Below, piece after piece: positions 50,178 to 57,782 of a stretch of DNA of 64,000 bases. This DNA is from Candidatus Latescibacterota bacterium (GTDB lineage: Bacteria > Latescibacterota > UBA2968 > UBA8231): assembly GCA_022819745.1 (NCBI GenBank), contig JAJEGS010000014.1:1-64000 (forward strand), given 5' to 3'. A model generated the notes under the pieces. That model was not told the origin of the DNA, did no database searches, and saw only the letters and a list, made by a program, of their open reading frames with translations. The translations under genes were made by a program, and so were the position numbers. Numbering within the stretch: position 1 is the stretch's first letter; every line of letters begins with the position of its first letter.

Positions 50178-50810
50178 ATGAAGGTCCCGATGATGAGAGC
50201 GGCGATGTACGATTATAGAAAAGCAATCCCGGACGAGAGCGCCATCCGCCGAGCGCTCCATGGCAAATGCCTCCGGCATCACCATAGGCATTCGGACACC
50301 ATTGTAGTCGACGAGCTAGGACTCGCTCATGCCCGGTGCCGTATCGATATAGCTGTGATCAACTGCAGCATTCATGGCTACGAGATAAAGAGCGATCTCG
50401 ACACGCTCATGCGGCTACCACAGCAACTCGAATTCTATGCGATGACGTTGCAGAAGTTGACTTTGGTTGTTGGTGCGCGGCACCTTGAGACGGTTACAAC
50501 AATGCTGCCAAGCTGGGCCGGTCTTGTGGAGGTCAAAATCGGCCCTCGTGGCGGGATCTCATTCGATCACATTCGCCCGGCTCGGGCGAACCCGGACTTC
50601 GATCCATTTATGTTCGTTCATCTACTCTGGCGTGGTGAAGCAGAAGAAGCGCTGCAGGCCTTGGGTGCGCCGCGCGGCCCTCGTCGTGCCACGCGCAAGG
50701 AACTCTATGCCGATCTGGTTGAATCCTTGAGCACGGCCGATCTGACGGCACTGATCAAACGCGCTATGCGGCAGCGGCAAGGTTGGCGAGCTCTTCCACC
50801 ACCAGCGTAA
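50178..50810 (+). CDS. sce7726-family protein
   Basis: 210 residues with the family core: IDIAVINCSIHGYEIKSDLD, LMRLPQQLEFYAMTLQKLTLV and the PSWAGLVEVK strand. The E-x-K-D arrangement (YEIKSDLDTL) suggests a PD-(D/E)xK-like nuclease fold, an inference. Genes of this type are often found beside beta-family (sce7725) genes in accessory islands. Here it is convergent with the beta gene and overlaps it by 47 bases at the 3' ends. Confidence 0.75.
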   Translation: MKVPMMRAAMYDYRKAIPDESAIRRALHGKCLRHHHRHSDTIVVDELGLAHARCRIDIAVINCSIHGYEIKSDLDTLMRLPQQLEFYAMTLQKLTLVVGARHLETVTTMLPSWAGLVEVKIGPRGGISFDHIRPARANPDFDPFMFVHLLWRGEAEEALQALGAPRGPRRATRKELYADLVESLSTADLTALIKRAMRQRQGWRALPPPA

Positions 50811-51855
50811 TGTGGTGGTTGATGGCAACTTCTTTCCAACGTCCTAGAGTGCTAGGCCCCTCCCTTTCAGCGGCGCAATCGTTGATGTAGGCGTCGCCAC
50901 TCGAAAAGCCTTCGCCGCGAAAGTTGAATCTCGGATCGCGCACGACCTCTTGACAGTGAGTAAACATCTGGTTCTGATCGTCGCGAAATGAACCGCCTTT
51001 GCGCGTCGCCCACGTTCTCTCGGTCGTGTAGATTATTTTACCTGCCGGTTTGACGAGACGCATGTCTTTGGCCTCGAAATTCGGATGGACAATAGTGTAG
51101 TCGCCATAGGCCGGTCGTCGCATGCCGTCGGACAAATTCATGAGCAGTGTTTGGTAGAAGAGCCAATCATGGCGCGGAATCTCATCCGTGCCCGCGGAGA
51201 TACCGGCAAAAGTCTCGGGGATCGCGGTGCCGACAAGGACGAAGTTGCGAAATACCGTGAGGTCGCCGAGCCGCGGCATGACAGCAGTCAGTAAAGTGGC
51301 GAATGCGTCGTAAGGCTCGAAATTTGGGGCCTTTAGGTCAATGATCAGATCGATTTCGGTGAGTTTAATCTGCAAGTCCTTTGCCAGCGTGACGACCTTT
51401 GTTTTCGAGCTATCGATCATCAGATCTTCGAGGCGTACGATGATGGCGGAGCCCTGTCCATCACGTGCGACTACTCGCGCAGCCGCGGCTATCGTCTCAG
51501 GGTCGGCGTCTAAGGGCAGGCCGGGAACAGCCTTCGCGTTACGCTGCCTGAGGCCGTTGAAGACATAGTCGAGAACATGGCTGCGGTCATCCATGCGCCT
51601 CTTGGCGATCGCCTCATCGAGCGTGATCCAAGCGGGGCGCTGGCCCCACTTATCGTGGTATCTCCCGACAAAGGGAAGCACATGCTCATGGACGGTCTTC
51701 TTATCCCGCCAGAGTTCGAAGTCAAATTCGACATCAGGGATCGTAATCAACGGCACGATCTGGTCTTTGACTGTTTTGCGAAGCCGTAACAAGGCTTGGT
51801 ACTCACTCTGCCGCCAGCGTAGTGCCGGGACATAGGCGTCTTCACTCAACAGCAT
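50764..51855 (-). CDS. Beta-family protein (T4 beta-protein-like, sce7725 group)
   Basis: 363 residues. VPALRWRQSEYQALLRL and later LIIDLKAPNFEPYDAFATLL and GTDEIPRHDWLFYQ match the beta-protein family first known from T4-like phages. Function unknown. It is the third gene of a minus-strand operon, overlapping the XRE-ImmA/IrrE gene by 14 bases, and its 3' end overlaps the convergent sce7726 gene. Confidence 0.75.
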   Translation of the reverse strand: MLLSEDAYVPALRWRQSEYQALLRLRKTVKDQIVPLITIPDVEFDFELWRDKKTVHEHVLPFVGRYHDKWGQRPAWITLDEAIAKRRMDDRSHVLDYVFNGLRQRNAKAVPGLPLDADPETIAAAARVVARDGQGSAIIVRLEDLMIDSSKTKVVTLAKDLQIKLTEIDLIIDLKAPNFEPYDAFATLLTAVMPRLGDLTVFRNFVLVGTAIPETFAGISAGTDEIPRHDWLFYQTLLMNLSDGMRRPAYGDYTIVHPNFEAKDMRLVKPAGKIIYTTERTWATRKGGSFRDDQNQMFTHCQEVVRDPRFNFRGEGFSSGDAYINDCAAEREGPSTLGRWKEVAINHHITLVVEELANLAAAA

Positions 51856-53119
51856 TATCGACCTCTACCAATTGGGGACGCACGGCACCTTGACCGACCA
51901 GACTATTGAGAATGGTGTAGTCGGCTTGCTCTTTTCTGATCCGGCCGGCTATGATACTCGGATCGATCCCTAGCGTCCCGGCGTCGATTTGCACCGCTTC
52001 TTCCGAGAGCGCAAACCGCGATAAGCACTTATCCCAATCATCAGGGGGTACCAGCGAATCGAGGGCGAATCGGTCGGCATCGGTCTCGACCTTGTCGCTC
52101 TCCCGAGTGCCCTCTTCGTCGAAGAAATCGTAGTGCAGGCCGTCCATAAGATGCAGGAACACATGGCCGAGTTCGTGGAACAGCACAAACCAGAAATTAT
52201 CCAGCCGATCATAGCGAAGCGTGAGCCCAATAATGGGCCGTCCAGTATCGCCCATCATAGCGGCCCCGTCGAGATAGGTTCCTGGTAGATGCTCCTCCGT
52301 GATTAGTACGATGCCCTTTTCCGCAAGGAGATGACGAGCGCGACGAGGTCCGTCCTTGCGACGAGTCAGGGCCACCAGCTTCTTGATCCAGCGATCGTCG
52401 AGGTCGAATGCGGGGATCCCGTGTCGGCTGATGGCCTCGCGCGCCCGATCCAGTACTCGTGCTTGCCAGGCGAGGAGGGCGTATTCGTTGGGGACGGTGC
52501 CACTATGCATCTTTTTCCTGTGGAATGCTGTCGCAAATTGCGGTCCAGCTGCAGTGAGGAAATATTCGCGCACTTTCTCGATCGGATCGCCGCCACGTGG
52601 CACCGTAAACCATTTCCGTTTGATCATGTCTTTGAAGGGAAACTGCCGCCAGACAACGTCTTCGACAGTTTTCCAAGAGAACAAAGAACCGCGCATTTCT
52701 TGATCGGTTTCGAATAGCTCTTCGATGTGGACGCCGAGTAGGCGCGAGATTTCGATCAACTTCGCGAGGCTGGCACCCATATAGTTGGAGGCCTCATCGC
52801 GTTGAATCTGTTGCGGTTTGAGACCGAGCGCCTTCGCGAGATCGGTCTGGCTCATGCCGGAGGCGATACGCGCCTGAATCAGGATCGAGGGCAAGTTCTC
52901 CAGCGCGAATGATTTAGCGAAGGTAATTTGCCCCGCCTTAAGCAAATCATAATGGGCAAGCTCGGCTTCAATCTCCTCGATTTGGCTCTTGAGCGCATCG
53001 ATCTCCGCGGTCTTCAGCCATTCCTGATCGGTTTCTCGCATTTGGGCGACACTGAGGGCATCCTTCAGTTTAGTAAGCTCGCCGTTTGAGATGCGATATT
53101 GCTTGTCGCTATAGATCAT
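51842..53119 (-). CDS. XRE-ImmA/IrrE fusion protein (metallopeptidase regulator)
   Basis: 425 residues. An N-terminal coiled coil (about 1-70) precedes an HTH (SGMSQTDLAKALGLKPQQIQ) and a C-terminal zinc peptidase with HELGHVFLH and a downstream DADRFALDSL Glu/Asp region. XRE-COG2856 fusions act in toxin-antitoxin or phage-repressor cleavage circuits. Overlaps the nucleotidyltransferase-like gene by ATGA. The palindrome at 53590-53625 is the natural target for its HTH. Confidence 0.85.
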   Translation of the reverse strand: MIYSDKQYRISNGELTKLKDALSVAQMRETDQEWLKTAEIDALKSQIEEIEAELAHYDLLKAGQITFAKSFALENLPSILIQARIASGMSQTDLAKALGLKPQQIQRDEASNYMGASLAKLIEISRLLGVHIEELFETDQEMRGSLFSWKTVEDVVWRQFPFKDMIKRKWFTVPRGGDPIEKVREYFLTAAGPQFATAFHRKKMHSGTVPNEYALLAWQARVLDRAREAISRHGIPAFDLDDRWIKKLVALTRRKDGPRRARHLLAEKGIVLITEEHLPGTYLDGAAMMGDTGRPIIGLTLRYDRLDNFWFVLFHELGHVFLHLMDGLHYDFFDEEGTRESDKVETDADRFALDSLVPPDDWDKCLSRFALSEEAVQIDAGTLGIDPSIIAGRIRKEQADYTILNSLVGQGAVRPQLVEVDNAVE

Positions 53120-53595
53120 GGCGTCACCTGTGGTTGGAGCATCGGATCGGTAGGCAGTTCGACGACCACAATCCCTTTCCTGTGGCCGCTGTATCGATCC
53201 ACTTGGAAGAAATCGACAAAACTCTGTCCGACATCGGTACAGATCATCGATGACGGGAAGAATTCACCCTTGAACCGCGCTTTCTGAGCGGCCCGCTGAT
53301 TACTAAAGTCGCGAAAAATCGGATCGAGCTTTCTGGAATCGACACCCGTGGGATCCCAACAGGCATCAAAGTCTTGAGGCTTTGGTTTGCCCGTCACATA
53401 GCTGCCATTGAGAAAAATCCGTGCGCAGCCGGCTGTGAGCAGACTACGGGCACCGTCTATGAGACCATCGAACAACGAGCGTCGCCATGGGTTGGTCGCA
53501 AATCTGTCTGCGACCGCACCAAGGTCAGCGGGGTGTGAACCTTGAGGCAAGATAGGCCAAGGCGACCTAGGAATCGTGACTAATGCGGGAATCAT
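53116..53595 (-). CDS. DUF6932-like nucleotidyltransferase-fold protein
   Basis: 159 residues from ATG 53595. The NTase signature is GSYVTGKPKPQDFDACWD near residue 64, where GS...DxD is the usual layout. Family members (VTxKxxPxDxDxC pattern) are small and common beside ImmA/IrrE genes. The gene is the first of the operon. A longer TTG start at 53631 would overlap the predicted -35 box, so ATG 53595 is used, making the message essentially leaderless. Confidence 0.7.
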   Translation of the reverse strand: MIPALVTIPRSPWPILPQGSHPADLGAVADRFATNPWRRSLFDGLIDGARSLLTAGCARIFLNGSYVTGKPKPQDFDACWDPTGVDSRKLDPIFRDFSNQRAAQKARFKGEFFPSSMICTDVGQSFVDFFQVDRYSGHRKGIVVVELPTDPMLQPQVTP

Positions 53596-53631
53596 AATCA
53601 CAACAATAATGTTGTAATTATGATTTGTCAA
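53590..53631 (-). promoter_or_regulatory. Promoter with overlapping palindromic operator for the minus-strand operon
   Basis: Read on the minus strand: TTGACA (53631-53626), 17-base spacer, TATTGT (53608-53603). The inverted repeat AATCATAATCACAACA (53590-53605) / TGTTGTAATTATGATT (53610-53625), with one mismatch, covers the spacer and -10 box and reaches the start codon at 53595. Expected transcription start is within a base or two of that ATG and there is no Shine-Dalgarno sequence. Confidence 0.6.
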
Positions 53632-53698
53632 TAGCGGGTGCGCGGTGCCCTAGGCACTAATATAGGCTTTGACTCATTCTACTGAAAAACACAAGATA

Positions 53699-53727
53699 TT
53701 GTGTTAATAGAGAAGTCATGATACAAT
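53699..53727 (+). promoter_or_regulatory. Candidate promoter for the ubiquitin-like operon
   Basis: TTGTGT (53699-53704) and TACAAT (53722-53727) with a 17-base spacer in AT-rich DNA. Transcription from here would give a leader of about 490 bases before the Ubl start. A GAGGAGG at 53731 is not followed by a useful reading frame. Confidence 0.4.
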
Positions 53728-53838
53728 ATAGAGGAGGGTGATACTGAACTAATTAGCACTCCCTCTTTGAGCTTATTTTATATAAAAATTTCCCCCTTGC
53801 GCAAACAACAAGTACTCTGTAGGTTCTACAAAATAGAA

Positions 53839-53869
53839 GGGGCGAACGATCTGCCTAATCGCTCGCCCC
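53839..53869 (+). other. GC-rich hairpin in the leader region
   Basis: GGGGCGA (53839-53845) and TCGCCCC (53863-53869) with a smaller GAT/ATC helix inside. No T tract follows, so a terminator is possible only for the opposite strand or as an attenuator. The surrounding 53632-54228 spacer (about 600 bases) holds no gene that I can support, but has two TATGGACC repeats near 54020-54050. Confidence 0.4.
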
Positions 53870-54079
53870 AGTACTGATATGAGAATTAATCGCCAAACCT
53901 CAACGGGAAAGAGGAAAGGAGATTTACGGCCATTTTTGTAGTTGTAGCCGTTAGTGTTTGAAGTTATACGCTGGTCCTAGTATAGTCAAGATTTTTCTCA
54001 ATGGTGCATCGATGATCCATTATGGACCGTTGTTGATCTGTCTATATGGACCAAAGATTTTGTCGGAAAGTCCGGCAGG

Positions 54080-54108
54080 CCGCTGAAGGGCCGGATCCCT
54101 TTCAGCGG
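54080..54108 (+). other. Stable hairpin upstream of the Ubl gene
   Basis: CCGCTGAAGGG (54080-54090) pairs with CCCTTTCAGCGG (54097-54108), with one bulged T and a 6-base loop. Lies about 120 bases before the Ubl start. Could act as an attenuator or mRNA stabiliser. It falls in an N-terminal extension of the Ubl frame that I do not believe is translated. Confidence 0.45.
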
Positions 54109-54228
54109 TTTCTCCCAAATCCAACCGAGAAGGATAGGGAGAACTATTCACTTCAGAGTAGCTATGCGGATAACAAGCCGCATTTTACTTATCCGTCGGG
54201 AAGCACCCAACAGCAGGAGGATACCGAT

Positions 54229-54471
54229 ATGGAACAGTTTGAGTTCAAGGTGAACGGTGAGACGTTCTTCTCTAAGGAGCAGATCGTCGATGTGGCGTAC
54301 ATATTGCGGACGGCGTACGAAGGGCGAGCCATCGGCGAGGATCCCGACAAGACGGGATACGTGTTAAGGGTTCCTGACTCCGACAAAACCTTCGTCGTTG
54401 GAGATCAGGTGGATCTCGAAAAGGACTCTGTCTTTAGAGCAGCTCCGGATAAGGGTGCGCCGTTCGCATGA
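54229..54471 (+). CDS. Ubiquitin-like modifier protein (multi-ubiquitin-domain type, single domain)
   Basis: 80 residues, ubiquitin-sized. The pattern FEFKVNGETFFSKEQIVDVA, YVLRVPDSDKTFVVGDQVDL and FRAAP is that of prokaryotic multi-ubiquitin-domain (beta-grasp) proteins. It ends PDKGAPFA, with no C-terminal Gly-Gly; a single Gly four residues from the end could be exposed by trimming. Start at 54229 follows a strong AGGAGG; the 61-residue upstream extension lacks one. Coupled by ATGA to the E2-like gene. Confidence 0.7.
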   Translation: MEQFEFKVNGETFFSKEQIVDVAYILRTAYEGRAIGEDPDKTGYVLRVPDSDKTFVVGDQVDLEKDSVFRAAPDKGAPFA

Positions 54472-54890
54472 GCAAGAACGCGGAGCTTCTTGCGGAAGAC
54501 CTTCGTGGGCTCGGTTTCGCACCGGAGCCGTTTGCTCCCCCAGAGGAACATGGGGTCGGCGATGGCGTGATGTTCGAGTATCGAATCGAGGACGGTAGCC
54601 GTAAGGAGCAGACGGTGCTGTTGGGCTTAGCATTGCCGGACAAAGAAGGGGCTTGGCCCGAACTGGCACCGCATTGGGTTTACGTGTCGCCACCGGATGA
54701 GGTGCTCGCAGAGCAGGTCAGAGGAGCCCCGTCACCGGGTGTCGTTAGGGAGTATGAGGAGGATGGAGTTGCATGGATGGCTATCAGCGCTCCGCCGAGT
54801 GACTTCTGGGACGGGATCGACACGCCCGGCGGGAAGAACATGAAGACTTACCTCGAACGACACATCCGGCGGATCTGGAGTGCCCGGTGA
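54468..54890 (+). CDS. E2/UBC-like protein without cysteine (Prok-E2_E type)
   Basis: 140 residues. LLGLALPDKEGAWPELAPHW followed by VYVSPP matches the P-rich turn of UBC folds, and FWDGIDTPGGKNMKTYLERH matches the C-terminal helix signature of Prok-E2_E proteins found beside multi-ubiquitin genes. No Cys occurs anywhere in the chain, so it cannot form an E2-ubiquitin thioester. A scaffold, or an adaptor for the E1, is possible. Its ATG overlaps the Ubl stop, and its stop overlaps the next gene's GTG. Confidence 0.6.
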   Translation: MSKNAELLAEDLRGLGFAPEPFAPPEEHGVGDGVMFEYRIEDGSRKEQTVLLGLALPDKEGAWPELAPHWVYVSPPDEVLAEQVRGAPSPGVVREYEEDGVAWMAISAPPSDFWDGIDTPGGKNMKTYLERHIRRIWSAR

Positions 54891-56386
54891 ATCACCGAGT
54901 TCTGATTCGGGAGACTCTGCACCGTGAACTTGCCGATCACCTACTGAGTGGGTTTCAAAGTGGTGAGTCCCAAGAGGAGGCGTGCCTCGCGCTTTGGTAT
55001 CGTGGTGACGGCGCGAACCGTTATACAGGGATTCTTGGCGAAGTTGTCCTGCCGGAGGACGGAGAACGAGACCTCCACGGCACCGTCACCGTACGTGAAT
55101 CATATTTAAACCGTGTCCTCGACCGCGCAATCGCGGCGAAGGCTGGCGTAGCCATCCTTCACAGTCATCCGTCACGGGGTTGGCAAGATCTTAGCCCGAT
55201 TGACGACAATTCCGAACGCAATATCATTGTCCCATTCATCAGAGAGACGCAACTTCCTCTCTTGGGACTTACGTTAGCCGAAGATGAGCATTGGAGTGCG
55301 CGGTTCTGGCAGGAGTCACGGCTTGGGTGCATTGAGCTTGCTCATTGTACCGATGTCCGTCGCGTAGGGACGCGACACTCACAGGCTGATTCGCCTCCGT
55401 TTGCATACCTGCCCTACGCTCGCCGTCCGAACCTTCGTCGGACGCTCGACAGCTGGGGGATCGAAGCGCAAAGCCGGCTTGCCCGGACCCATGTCTGCGT
55501 GGTTGGCGCTGGGAGTGTCGGTTCAATGGTACTCGAAGCTCTTGCGCGTACAGGTTTCGAGCAGATAACAATCATTGATCCTGACATCGTGGAAGAGCAC
55601 AACCTTGATCGACTGGTCTACGCCGACCGTCATTGCTTGGGTCTGCGCAAGGTCGATGTTGCGGCGGCTCATGTTCGCAGAGTCACGACGGCCCGGAAAC
55701 CTGTGGTCCGGGTCGTGCCTCTCTCTATCCGTACAGAGCGGGCGTACAGGCTAGCCGCTGATGCGGATGTGGTCATATGCTGCGTCGACAACGCGGAGGG
55801 GCGTGAGGTGTTGAATTACCTTGCGTACAGCAACTGTTTGCCGCTGATGGATGGAGGGGTTCTTGTTGAAACTAGGGATCGCCTCCTATCCGCAAAATGG
55901 GACGTTCATTTGGTGGGCCCGGATATGCGTTGTCTGCGGTGCCGGGGCCGGTACACCAGCAACGAAGCGAGCGACGAGCGACAAGGGCTTAGGCGGAATG
56001 GTCGGTATATCAACGATCCACTTCCGGCCGGTCCGGAACCGGGTCAGAATACTTTCGCGTTCTGCAATGTCGTGGCTGCGGAAGAGATGCGGCTCCTTGT
56101 CCGCTACCTCGTTGGAGAGGATTGGTGGCATGACAATTCCCCCACATCTGGCCGGTGGTCTTTCGAACACCGATTCGTGGAAGCAGAAACCGAGGCATTC
56201 AAACATCCAGACAGGTGCGTTGCTACTTGTGAGTTCACGCACACGAGACTCGGTCTCGGTGAATTGGGGCGGCCGCCGTATCCGTTCTTGGCCGAGTCTC
56301 GTGAGTCTTGGGGTAATCGCGTAGTGCGCGGGTTCAGGGGGCTTCGCAGAAAGGCTGGACGCTTAGTTTCCGTTCTTCTATATTGA
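54887..56386 (+). CDS. JAB-E1 fusion: isopeptidase-like JAMM domain plus ThiF-type Ubl-activating domain
   Basis: 499 residues starting at GTG 54887. JAMM domain: H92-x-H94-P, S103 and D106, matching HxHPx7Sx2D, with a candidate catalytic Glu near 30-31. ThiF/E1 domain: GAGSVG (207-212), DPDIVEEHNLDR (D231) and VDN (301-302), with CxxC at 349/352 that may bind zinc. Expected to adenylate the Ubl C terminus and to trim or remove Ubl. Encoding both activities in one chain is known in bacterial ubiquitin-like operons. Last gene of the operon. Confidence 0.85.
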   Translation: MNHRVLIRETLHRELADHLLSGFQSGESQEEACLALWYRGDGANRYTGILGEVVLPEDGERDLHGTVTVRESYLNRVLDRAIAAKAGVAILHSHPSRGWQDLSPIDDNSERNIIVPFIRETQLPLLGLTLAEDEHWSARFWQESRLGCIELAHCTDVRRVGTRHSQADSPPFAYLPYARRPNLRRTLDSWGIEAQSRLARTHVCVVGAGSVGSMVLEALARTGFEQITIIDPDIVEEHNLDRLVYADRHCLGLRKVDVAAAHVRRVTTARKPVVRVVPLSIRTERAYRLAADADVVICCVDNAEGREVLNYLAYSNCLPLMDGGVLVETRDRLLSAKWDVHLVGPDMRCLRCRGRYTSNEASDERQGLRRNGRYINDPLPAGPEPGQNTFAFCNVVAAEEMRLLVRYLVGEDWWHDNSPTSGRWSFEHRFVEAETEAFKHPDRCVATCEFTHTRLGLGELGRPPYPFLAESRESWGNRVVRGFRGLRRKAGRLVSVLLY

Positions 56387-56423
56387 CGGCGGAGAGACGA
56401 CAAGAGACATCGGCATGTCCAAC

Positions 56424-57782
56424 TTACCCCCCCCCCGCCAAAGCCTCCCCCAATACCCGCACTTGCCCTTCGTCCTCGACATTGACCGTAAACAAACACC
56501 CGTCGCACCCGTGCCCGGCCACCGCCTCCCCCAAAGCTCGTACCAATTCAGGAGCTGCTCCCGCTGAAATAGGCGGATACAGCGGCACCGCTCCACTGGT
56601 CTGCGCTTTTAAGCGAGCCACTTCCCGCTCGTACAGGGCGACGATGGGCAAAGGTCCTTCCGTCACCTCCGCCGCAGTCTCCGGCAAATCCAGATCCTCC
56701 ATCCCAAACATCCGCCACACCAGCGCCAACACCTCCCTCTCGTCCAGCCCTTGAGCGTGCCGGCACAAAGCCGCAGTCCACTCCCGCGCCAAGTTGGTCA
56801 CCCCAGTCGCCCAACCCACCACGCCTCCGTGCGAACTCCCCCCCGTGAGAAAATCCGTCGCCTCTTCCCACTTGCCGTACCAATGGCCGCCCAATAGCCC
56901 TGTGGAGGCGGGAAATACATCGCTGCCAAAGACCTTATCGCGGCCTCCTGTCTCCTGTACAGCGCCGCGAAATTCCCCCATGCGCTCGGCTAGTATATGG
57001 GCGCGGAACTGCACCCAATCGAGCACGGCTCTATCTTGGGCCAACAACCCAAAAAAGTCCATCAGACCCGGACGTCCAGCAGCCAAAGCCCGCACGTCGG
57101 CTATAGTTAATTGCTGTAAGCGCTGGCGCAGAGCCAATACGCCGCGCCGCATAGCCGCAAAATCGTAGCCCAAGCGGACGGCTTCTTCCTCACAGCTAGC
57201 ACAGCCGCAGGCCATCAGACTGTGCACATTGGCCGGGGCTGGATAGCGGGCGTGATCCACGTCAAAGCCGTCAATAGCATAGCGCTGAATCGCTTCGACC
57301 AAGCAGTCGCGCGTCCACTCGTTGACCGCCTTGCTGCTCGGACACAGACCAATGCCCCACTCCTCATAGCGCCGGTCCAATGGCCGCCCCTCCAGATCGC
57401 GCAGGGCAAATTCGGGATAGACTTCGCCGCCGTAGCTCCACAAGCCAATGTGCCCCCACACCTCAATCCCCGTGCTTTTGCACGCCTCGATGACGCGCTG
57501 CAAAGGCGCATCGTCAAAGCCGCTGATAATCCCCGCCACTGGTGGGTAGATGCCTTCCGCGCCGCGCGGCCAAGCATCGAGACGCTCGCGCCAGTCCTCA
57601 AAAGGCCCGCGCTGGGCCAACTCCGCCGAGGTGCTGAAACCCGAGGTATGGCACACTGGACTTTCGGGCATAATCGTCGTTAGGCCGACGGCGTCCTTGA
57701 GCTTTTGCAGGGACTCGGGATGCTGGGCCACGTATTCTGTCTGGCAAAACCAGATGCGGCGCGATTTATGCGTGGCCGTCAT
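56424..57782 (-). CDS. Putative glycoside-hydrolase-like TIM-barrel protein
   Basis: 452 residues. Barrel motifs LWSYGGEVYPEFALRD, AIDGFDVDHARYPAP, GCASCEEEAVRLGY and DKVFGSDVFPAS resemble GHL10/DUF4434-like hypothetical glycoside hydrolases, whose activity is mostly unproven. Its start overlaps the CoA-pyrophosphatase gene by ATGA, which suggests coupling. Poly-C near 56425 covers the end. A decayed C-terminal copy lies at 49869-49934. Confidence 0.55.
   Translation of the reverse strand: MTATHKSRRIWFCQTEYVAQHPESLQKLKDAVGLTTIMPESPVCHTSGFSTSAELAQRGPFEDWRERLDAWPRGAEGIYPPVAGIISGFDDAPLQRVIEACKSTGIEVWGHIGLWSYGGEVYPEFALRDLEGRPLDRRYEEWGIGLCPSSKAVNEWTRDCLVEAIQRYAIDGFDVDHARYPAPANVHSLMACGCASCEEEAVRLGYDFAAMRRGVLALRQRLQQLTIADVRALAAGRPGLMDFFGLLAQDRAVLDWVQFRAHILAERMGEFRGAVQETGGRDKVFGSDVFPASTGLLGGHWYGKWEEATDFLTGGSSHGGVVGWATGVTNLAREWTAALCRHAQGLDEREVLALVWRMFGMEDLDLPETAAEVTEGPLPIVALYEREVARLKAQTSGAVPLYPPISAGAAPELVRALGEAVAGHGCDGCLFTVNVEDEGQVRVLGEALAGGG

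Noticed and set aside
53839..53869. Rho-independent terminator
   Set aside because: No run of T follows the hairpin on either strand.
54046..54228. 61-residue N-terminal extension of the Ubl protein
   Set aside because: No ribosome-binding site at its start, contains a strong hairpin, and AGGAGG lies before the ATG at 54229.
53116..56386. CBASS type II, with the nucleotidyltransferase-like protein as cyclase for the E1/E2/JAB genes
   Set aside because: The protein has 159 residues, too short for a CD-NTase, carries a different motif set and is in another operon on the opposite strand.
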